Below the pieces are notes generated by a model. It ran no database searches. It worked only from the letters and a program-made list of their open reading frames with translations, and was not told where the DNA came from. Both the position numbers and the translations under genes were made by a program. From Strongylocentrotus purpuratus (Eukaryota > Echinodermata > Echinoidea > Camarodonta > Strongylocentrotidae), in NCBI RefSeq assembly GCF_000002235.5, contig NW_022145599.1, forward strand, positions 24,760,879 through 24,824,878: a stretch of DNA of 64,000 nt. The letters are read 5' to 3'. This document shows positions 55,872-64,000 of the stretch, piece after piece. The stretch's first letter is position 1. Every line of letters begins with the position of its first letter.

Positions 55872-56906
55872 ATGTTGAAAGTTTTGTTTCATTCCTTGAC
55901 TGGTGGATTTAAAATCCCAATATTAGTAATTTCTATCATTCTCGTGAATCTATATGGATGTAAATCCACACAATTATCTAAAATACAAGGGCAGGACACT
56001 TACTTGATTTTCCCATACCCATGTGATAGTACAGAAGTCACATTACAGCATTCGTACAGAGTCCCATTTTATCGCTCTTCAGATGGGTCATCAGTGTCTT
56101 TGTCTCAAGATCAGGTACAAAGATTTAAGGTTCAGAATAGAAATGACACTGAGAATTGCTCTCTAGAGTTTACAATAAGTAATCTACTGAGCATTGATCA
56201 AGGGACATACATTTTGTCTGTATACAAGGATGGGGACATACTAGTTGAACAAACACACAGGATTTGGCTACAGGTTGACTATCCTCCTGGTGAGGCATCA
56301 TGTGATGTGGGTGAAGAAAAGGGAGGAAACTGGGTCTCAATAGAATGTACATCTAATGTTGGGAGTCTATCAGGAAAAATTGAATGCTATCAGGATGGTG
56401 TATGGATGCCTTCCCTTACTGACCCCAGTGAAACTGGCACATTGTTGAAACAGACTATTCTTATCAGGAAATCTCTGCCAGTTTTTTGTTGCTCTTCTAC
56501 TTTAGATGAATACAAAGAAAGATGTGAATGTAATGATACTGGCCTGTTTATAACTGATGATGATAGCAATGACCCTTGCCCTCCTTTAGAAATTACAACA
56601 ATGCCTCCTCTTTCCACTCTTACAGAAAACAATCAAAGTAATTATTATTCCACAATGACGTCCTCCATTCCCCTTAATACAAAAAAATGCAACTCCAACA
56701 AATGTGTACCAGTAGTCATTCACTCGATTGCCGTACCTATTGAAGTTATACTGCTAATCTTGAGTTTGTTTTTCCACTATAAAATTAAAACAAAGATCAG
56801 AAAAAATAATGGTAAAGATCCTCCCATTCCTTTAAAATCAAATACATCACTACTTAACGGTCATAAGATGACAAATGGATCAAGCAAACATACAGAGTTT
56901 GCGTAA
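55872..56906 (+). CDS. Ig-family membrane receptor, copy 3, tail type II
   Basis: Single-exon frame of 344 codons. Signal peptide (ILVISIILVNLYGC). V-set with C51 and the strand E Cys in ENCSLEFTISNL, then DQGTYILSVYKDG without the F-strand Cys. The Cys-rich second domain is nearly the same as in the other copies. Stalk NNQSNYYSTMTSS, extra Cys pair (KKCNSNKC), TM about 279-303 (VVIHSIAVPIEVILLILSLF). The tail differs completely from copies 1 and 4: it is basic, then KDPPIPLKSNTSLL, whose PPIPLK (317-322) fits a class II SH3 ligand (PxxPxK). It is the most diverged intact copy in the V-set. The ATG context and an acceptor at 55806 (CTCTTTGCAG) match the other copies. The pseudogene at 44721 has the same tail. 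Function unknown. Confidence 0.85.
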   Translation: MLKVLFHSLTGGFKIPILVISIILVNLYGCKSTQLSKIQGQDTYLIFPYPCDSTEVTLQHSYRVPFYRSSDGSSVSLSQDQVQRFKVQNRNDTENCSLEFTISNLLSIDQGTYILSVYKDGDILVEQTHRIWLQVDYPPGEASCDVGEEKGGNWVSIECTSNVGSLSGKIECYQDGVWMPSLTDPSETGTLLKQTILIRKSLPVFCCSSTLDEYKERCECNDTGLFITDDDSNDPCPPLEITTMPPLSTLTENNQSNYYSTMTSSIPLNTKKCNSNKCVPVVIHSIAVPIEVILLILSLFFHYKIKTKIRKNNGKDPPIPLKSNTSLLNGHKMTNGSSKHTEFA

Positions 56907-57254
56907 ATTCTACATTTCTTTGAAGAACATTCAACTTTGTATGACATCATTAAACTAAATTGAGAATGCTTCAATACACTATAATGAAGACTCCAAACAA
57001 AATAATGGAGATCTCATAATGATTCTTAGCTCAATTTTGAATTGAACTGAATTGTGAGAAAATTAATAGAGTATACACACTATTTGCATCTAATTAGAAT
57101 TCTGCTTATTCTAGAAAATTGTATGCCGGTATCACTTAAAAAAATAGAATATTCTATGGAGAAACATAAATTACAATGTAAAGGATTTGAACAAAGATGT
57201 ACATAGTTTACTGAGACTGAACGATAAGAACACCCCACAAAAGTACTAGTTTTG

Positions 57255-57725
57255 TCAGAATTGGTTCCATTCAATGAGTTAGGATTGTATACAGGGTTTG
57301 ATGTCAAAAGACACTTATATACTGAGTTAAATGTACTTCTATGTTTGTTAATCACTATTATGTTCTTTTATGATGTCTTCTATTCAATGTGTCAGGATTG
57401 TATACAGGGTTTGATGTCAAAAGACACTTATATACTGAGTTAAATGTACTTCTATGTTTGTTAATCACTATTATGTTCTTTTATCATGTCTTCTATTCAA
57501 TGTGTCAGGATTGTATACAGGGTTTGATGTCAAAAGACACTTATATACTGAGTTACATGTACTTCTATGTTTGTTAATCACTATTATGTTCTTTTATGAT
57601 GTCTTCTATTCAATGTGTCAGGACTGTATACAGGGTTTGATGTCAAAAGACACTTTTATACTGAGTTACATGTACTTCAATGTTTTTGAATTACTACTAT
57701 GCTCTTTCATGATGGCTGAATGAAT
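57255..57725 (+). repeat. 113-bp satellite array, four very uniform units
   Basis: CAGGATTG/CAGGACTG spacings are 113, 113 and 113 bp; units are almost identical, which suggests recent homogenisation. Confidence 0.92.
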
Positions 57726-60030
57726 ATGTCTCCAATAACTTATACAAAAAGCAGTACTACATACAATGTATTTTTATATGTTTGTTTGTATTGTTTCCAC
57801 AGATTTCCAAATAGGGACAAATATTTGTATGACAGTAAACCAAAGTGATAAGTTTACCACAGGATTACAATTATTTTGTTTTATAATCTAATTTCAAGAT
57901 ATAAGACCTGCTTTAGAAATTCCTCATCAGAATATTTACCTTCCTAGTGCATTTTTCTGTCATGGATTAACTGATTTAGTTAAAGTGGATGGGTACCCAA
58001 ACCACCAGAGCAACTGCTCATGGACTAGTAGTAGATTTATTGTCTTATCTCTTTATAATGGATGAGGTTAAAGAAGTATAATCCCTCCTTGCCTGGTCAC
58101 TGACAATCACTTTGGATAAGCATTTTATTGAAAACAATTCACTGATATTTCACTAGCATCCACAGATAGTACACCTTAATAGTCTTTATAACTGTAATGT
58201 ACTTGAGTAATATAAATATATATGTATGCTTTTAAATAAGTGCATGTCTTTATCAAACAAGCTGAGGCAATATACCTGAAATTTCTTTTTTTTTATTTTG
58301 AGAAGTAGCTTTTCTCAAGTTAATATGTATTTGATTAATGTATTTCATCTCTAGTGTGCAAACAATTTAATGTATATAGAGTATTTCCTGGTGCTTATTT
58401 CGGAGCGCCATGTGCGTTTATAGATCTTTTCATTTATTCATGTTGATATCATATCGCCATGTCATCTCATCCATCCGATGGGTCACTAAGGGTTCCTTTT
58501 ACACTACATCTGGAGCCTAAGTGGAGGGTTGTATCTGCAAATTATTAAATGTTTAATCAAAATGAAACCATACCAAATTATTCAGAAGGCAATTTTTCAG
58601 TCACTTTAAATATGCACTTCATCGATGCATTTCATCCATTGTGTGCAAATCGTGTTATGTTTTGTGATTACAATTTTGTGGTTGTTTATGGGTACTTTGT
58701 ACTTTGATATCAGTTTCCAACCTCTGACCAGAATACCAGTTAACTTTCCTTTTTGTTGAGGGGCAGAATATTACCGAGCAACTTCAAACTGTATTCCTTG
58801 CTAGATTCATGTATTATTAGTAATAATAATAATAATAATAATAATAAATACTTATAAAGCGCACTTATCTAATAACTTACTCCAGGCACTATACAAAACA
58901 ATATTAAAATGAATTATTTACAATATGTGAGAAGTGTTTATTTTTATACTATATATTTTCTGTCTATTTTACTGATTGCTGTGAATGAATTCATATTAAA
59001 AACGTTTGCTTATACATTTGAACTTAAAATGCCATTTGCAACTTCAGATTGTTCTTTGTTTTGGGTGTGGGTTTTGTGAGTTATTGTGTATGAGGGTAAG
59101 GTGTGCGTGTATGTCATTATGTTTTATAAATCATAATCCTATCCTGCAGGCTTGATGATGTGGACTTTGGACCTAACATTCAAGTGCACAGAGAATTTGC
59201 TCTGTACATCATAAGAGCTGTTTACACACAAAACATAGTTACAACCTCACTTTCAAAGTGTACCTATCACCCAACAAAATAAAATCTAAAACCTAAAAAT
59301 AATTTACCCGGCATTCTAATGACGAACGGACTACGATGATAGGGTACGAAGAAAATGAAGAATAACATATCGACACAGGAATAAGGCTGAGTTCGTGAAA
59401 TGGAATCTGATAGTTCTCAGATTAGAAACTTAACAAAATTATGAGTGAAATTAACCATAATGGAAAATGTTAAAATATAAACAGAAATTTAGCAAAATTA
59501 TCAATTACCTGACAAAAAAGTTGAAGCAAAATTACATTTAACTTGTTTCAATTGACCAGTAAACTAAGGCTTTCATCGGCATCTCTCTCTCTCTCTCTCT
59601 TTCTGAATGTAATATTATATAAACATGTATACTGTGAAAGGAAATGAGAGATGAATGGTTGCATGGCTTAAATCAAGTCCCTGATCATTGCTCTACTTTG
59701 ATGTAACCTCCCTAAACTATATTTTCTCATTTGTATTTATTTCCATAGGAGTTGTTGTAAAAACACTTACAGGTGTATGTATATTTATTTGTATATGTAC
59801 ATATATTTTAAAATCAGGGGTGATAGTGAGAGTTAAAAAAAGAAATCGTTTAGTGAGAAATACAAATTAAAAAAAGGGGTTTTAGAAATCAGACCAAATC
59901 AAGTTTCCCGAGCGCCTGCATGCGTTCAAGCAAGTCATGAAAAACGGCACCTCACCCTCCAAATTCCAAACTGAATTTTGGTTTATTTATTTTTAAATAA
60001 AAAACGATTAAAATCGGCAAATAATCAGGC

Positions 60031-60064
<34 letters not shown>

Positions 60065-62205
60065 ATCTCACTTATCCCACATGTGAACAGGCAAATAAGT
60101 GAGATTTTAATCAGGAATCAAATGCAACGTTTTCCTGCACTTAATTCTTTTCATTTTATTTTATTTATTTGATTCCATATTTCTTAAAAAGTGTGAATTG
60201 GCCTAATGTTGGCATGTACCTCCCAGGGACAGGTACAAAATTGTTGAACCATTCCAGCTTTCGTTGATTGGATGCTATTTATATTCTCTGTTGTCATGAG
60301 GAAGTTCGAAAGCTTAATCTAGGAATATTCATATTTGTATGGTTTTCATTGGAGCTGCATACAACTTTTTAAGCAATGTCAACATGCAAAGGCGTTAGGT
60401 AAGTGTATAATTTGTTTATAAATACTCTCTAGTAAATAATGTATTTTGATGTAAAGTGAAAACCACAACAGTATTGAATGCTTTGTATAATTATATATTT
60501 TAAATATGAAGAAAAATGTTCCAGATCAAAGTGTTCTACCTAAAGAGAACAGGACAATGAGCAATTTTCTTTCAGGACTACAGCTGAACAATTCATCAAT
60601 CCTTATTTCCTAGCAAGGTCATCTCTCCTGCATGAGCATAATTATGATACTACATACTCACAAAGAAGTAGGCCTACACTCGAATAAAGTCAAAGTATAT
60701 CTGCTCTGAACTTGAAGCACCTTTGGTGATCCATTCTTTCCTCCGAGGTTTACTGTTTTTATCTATAAAACGGTTCTAGGACACTTAACCCCTGGACATC
60801 CACCCCGGATAACCACCCCCAGTCGATCAACTACCCCTAGGACAACTACCTCCTAGGTCAACCACCCTCTAGGACGACTATCCCCGGGACAAAAAACCTC
60901 GGACAACTACCCCTAGGACAACTACCTAACTAAGGGTTATTTAAGCCGAACAAAATGAAATTGTCATTTATTATGTAATATGTAAAATTCAAGCTGTAAC
61001 TTCCTTCTTCTTTTATTCCTGTAAATGTCTTTACCTTATGTTATCTTCATCCTTCCTCTGTCCTCTGTTGTTGTGAATGTATGTTCTATGTTTTTTTAAT
61101 ATAAAATAAGTTTATATCTTGTTTATTCTAAGTATTTATTTGGGGATAATTCTCATCAAGCTAATTTTGGCTTTCATGATTCCCCACTTCCTTTTATCTT
61201 ATGTTGATAATGAACGAACATGTATATACTTTTGATGTTTTTTAAAAAGAGAGTGTAATAAATGAATGAAAAAATGAAATGAAATGAATCCCAGCCTGGC
61301 AATAAACTTATTTGATAAGAAATAAATCCACATATGGCCCTCTCTACTAAGATGTATATTGGGTAACTGGCGATTAATACAAGAACAACAGAACTAATGA
61401 GGCTTCCCTGAGTAAACAAAATTATTATATGATAACCAGTAATATGTTAAACATTGGGTTTTGATGGGGTTTTAGGTTATATGTTGGGTTGGTTCTGCTA
61501 AGGGATAGGTATAGTGTTGGGACCATGGTGGAAGTTAGAGCTATAGAGCTAGTGACCATAGAAAAACTATCCCACAATATAATGTATGTTGTACAATCCA
61601 CCTACTCTATTTTTTCTTTTAACACATCCAGGCAATGATTAGGACATCTGGCATCTGGGGCTATTATAATGGCCATTACTCTACCATCACTGAATCCTAA
61701 ATGGAGAGATATGGTCTGCAGGTTATTGGTGTTTGATCAAAGTGAAATGGAGCTCGGTAATTAAGAAGGGAATAAGTCAGTCCTGGTTGACAGATCAACT
61801 CTTGCTGTATGTCTAATTGTCCAATCTGATGATTTTTACACACTGACAATCTTCATTTGACGAATCCATCAGGAACAAAAGCTGGAACACAATACAGTAG
61901 ATTACGGCTACAAGCCTACAATGACTGCATGATTCATGCCTGTGTATATGTGACAGAACAAGCCGATGTATGTGTTAGCCGAAAATTAGATTGCACTTTT
62001 ACACATTTTGAACAACTGGCTGGCTTTTAGCCAAGTCGTTTTCATCTGAAATTTTTCGAACGACTTGGATGTCAAAGGTGAAGCAGTATCATTTGTGAAT
62101 GATATAGAATACTGACGATCACTTTCTCCTACTTACAGTTCAAAGTAACAATCTTTTATTCCACATTTTGGGAAGAATCTCTACGGTATTCTACCATAAA
62201 TCACA
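57726..62205 (+). other. 3' flank block, then 5' block of the unit of Ig copy 4
   Basis: 57726-58630 matches 35336-36250; 58640-62205 matches 36475-40003. Contains (AAT)n at 58818-58848, (CT)n at 59583-59602, (TA)n at 60034-60061 and the GGACAACTACCCC array at 60769-60930. No gene. Confidence 0.7.
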
Positions 62206-63240
62206 ATGGTTGAAGTTTTGTTTCATTCCTTGACTGGTGGATTTAAAATCCAAATATTAGTAATTTCTATCATTCTCACGAATCTATATGGATGTAAATC
62301 CACACAATTATCTAAAATACAAGGGCAAGAAGCTAACTTGATTTTCTCATACCCATGTGACAGTACAGAAGTCACTTTATTACATCATTTAAGCACAGCC
62401 CCATTTTATCGCTCGACAGACGGGTCAGCGCTGTCATTGCCTCCAGTTCAGGTCAATAGATTCCATGTGCAAAATAGAATCAAAAATGGAAACTGCTCTC
62501 TGGATCTTACAATAACTAATCTAATGAGAAATGATGCAGGGAAATACATCTCATTGGTTTACAAGGATGGGAAGTCAATTGTTGATCACACAACAAGAGT
62601 CGAACTGCAAATAGACTATCCTCCTGGTAAGGCATCATGTGTTGAGAGTGAAGGAAAGGGTGGAGACTGGGTTTCAATAGACTGTACAGCTAATGTTGGG
62701 AGTCTATCAGGAAAGATTGAATGCTATCAGGGTGGTGTATGGATGCCTTCCCTAACTGACCCCAGTGAATCTGTCACTTTATTAACACAGACCATTCTCA
62801 TCAGAAAATCTCTGCCAGTATTTTGTTGTTCTTCTACTTTGGATGAATACAAAGAAAGATGTGAATGTAAGGATACTGGTCTGTATATAGCTGATGATGA
62901 TAGCAATAACCCTTGCCCTCCTTTAGAAATTACAACAATGCCTCTTCTTTCCACTCTCACAGAAAACGATCAAAGTGATTACTATTCCAATATGACGTCC
63001 TCTATTCCAATTAATATGGAAACATGCAACTTTGATAGCATCCTGTTTATAATTTCCGTAACTATTGAATCTATAGTGCTAATCTTGGTTTTTGTTATGG
63101 TGTATAAAATGATAAAAAGGGTGAGAAATTCTGAATGTAGACAATATACTCCTCTTACTTTGTGTTGTTGGCCCAAATCTTCCAATAACGGAAACGATTT
63201 GATTGAAATTAAACCAGTTATTAGTTTACCACAGGTTTGA
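62206..63240 (+). CDS. Ig-family membrane receptor, copy 4, intact, tail type I
   Basis: Single-exon frame of 344 codons, closest to copy 1 in the second domain, stalk, TM and tail. Signal peptide ILVISIILTNLYGC. V-set Cys in YPCDST and GNCSLDL, no F-strand Cys. The V-set differs from copy 1 mainly at TLLHHLSTAPFYRS. One change affects the second domain: VESEGK instead of DVSEGK. The tail has CRQYTPLTLCCWPKSS, with a CC pair that could be palmitoylated. The end differs from copy 1 (IEIKPVISLPQV against IEIKPVY) because copy 1 has one more T in GTTTATT. Acceptor at 62138. Downstream sequence and the mariner-like insertion also match copy 1, so the two units share recent ancestry. Confidence 0.86.
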   Translation: MVEVLFHSLTGGFKIQILVISIILTNLYGCKSTQLSKIQGQEANLIFSYPCDSTEVTLLHHLSTAPFYRSTDGSALSLPPVQVNRFHVQNRIKNGNCSLDLTITNLMRNDAGKYISLVYKDGKSIVDHTTRVELQIDYPPGKASCVESEGKGGDWVSIDCTANVGSLSGKIECYQGGVWMPSLTDPSESVTLLTQTILIRKSLPVFCCSSTLDEYKERCECKDTGLYIADDDSNNPCPPLEITTMPLLSTLTENDQSDYYSNMTSSIPINMETCNFDSILFIISVTIESIVLILVFVMVYKMIKRVRNSECRQYTPLTLCCWPKSSNNGNDLIEIKPVISLPQV

Positions 63241-63458
63241 TAATTTAATTACTACAATTACTACTTACTAATTACTCATGCCTGTGTATGTCTTTGAATG
63301 TCAGAGAACCAGCCGATGTATGAATGCTAGCTTAATAATTGATTGCATTTACGCTTGCATTTTGAATAACTAGCTAGCTTTTAGCCACACCATTTCCATC
63401 TGAATTTTTTTTATTGAGTTGGATGTCAAAGGTGTAACATATTACTGTTTGTGAAATA

Positions 63459-64000
63459 CAGTGTGAGTCAAAAAAAGTTTACACCTAGAAAATTGCTAAT
63501 TATTTGTAAAATAATCGATAAACAGTACATTATTATACATCTTATGAAAGAGTGTTTTATCCCAAATCATCTTGTAACATTTTTGTGTGATATGTGTTCA
63601 CGCTTGGATGATCAGGAGGCATTGTTTGCGAGAGTGCAAAAATCGACTTGCGCCAAGGTTGCTTATGTGATGTATGAATAAAACAATTGGGATTTGGGTA
63701 TTAATTCAATCTTTGCAGATCTAAATAACATCCCTAACAAATTTAATAATGCCACACATATCAAATATCGAATATCAAATATCAACGAACTTTTGTGCGC
63801 GCGTGTGTGGGTGTGTGTGACTTTGCCCTTTGCAAAAGCATATGCAATGCATTTCATTTGATACATTCAATTCATTCTCTTACTCCGCTAATCCCAACAT
63901 AATACATACTGTAGGCATCACTTTGGCGCAAGTCGATTCTTGCACTCTCGCAAACAATGCCTCCTGTTCTCCCAAGCGTGAACACATACCACACAAAAAT
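63459..64000. mobile_element. Mariner-like inverted-repeat element, cut by window end
   Basis: Starts CAGTGTGAGTCAAAAAAAGT after TA and is almost identical to 32714-33376. It is at the same position relative to the Ig gene as in copy 1, so the insertion predates that duplication. Confidence 0.85.

Noticed and set aside
34882..57723. Short frames with CIQGLMSKDT-type peptides as a small protein family
   Set aside because: The unit length of 113 bp is not a multiple of three, so each unit is read in a different frame. They are satellite artefacts.

Overview
This is an AT-rich animal nuclear window with spliced genes, long introns, many foldback/MITE elements, LINE and SINE fragments, microsatellites and G/C homopolymer runs. 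I infer a marine invertebrate deuterostome, most likely an echinoderm such as a sea urchin. The reasons are the mix of foldback elements with tandem-repeat arms, SINE/LINE debris and a local expansion of immunoglobulin-type membrane genes. The species cannot be fixed from the sequence alone.

Left part (1-25 kb), ordinary gene territory. A first coding exon of an unidentified gene lies on the minus strand at 266-533. A small unidentified gene lies on the plus strand at about 6.75-8.3 kb, with three consistent exons and a possible alternative last exon. The gene for mitochondrial ATP synthase subunit f (ATP5MF) is complete on the plus strand, with four coding exons between 10929 and 18273 giving 88 residues. 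The 3' part of the gene for the AP-4 accessory protein tepsin lies on the minus strand at 22064-24161. It is recognised from part of its VHS-like domain and from two short AP-4 ear-binding motifs. Introns and spacers here are filled with non-autonomous DNA transposons, several with clear target-site duplications, and a 5'-truncated LINE.

Right part (about 25.4 kb to the end), a segmentally duplicated cluster of one gene family. Four intact, intron-less reading frames (31466, 40004, 55872 and 62206) encode type I membrane proteins. Each has a signal peptide, a V-set immunoglobulin domain, a cysteine-rich second domain, a short stalk, one transmembrane helix and a short tail. Three broken relatives (33468, 42014, 44721) lie between them. 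The V-set cysteines follow the Siglec-type pattern (strand B and strand E) and the usual F-strand cysteine is absent. Differences between copies cluster around the predicted C-C' region, and there are two unrelated tails plus one truncated tail. Each unit carries shared upstream blocks, a shared 3' flank and, in most units, a 113-118 bp satellite array downstream.

The cluster is interrupted by a 2.5 kb foldback element holding a LINE fragment (25640-28167), a 3.5 kb element filled with a roughly 21-unit minisatellite (50699-54220), mariner-like MITEs and SINEs. The best candidate for an undescribed system is this tandem family of Siglec-like, putatively fast-evolving cell-surface receptors. 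A recognition or immune role is inference only.
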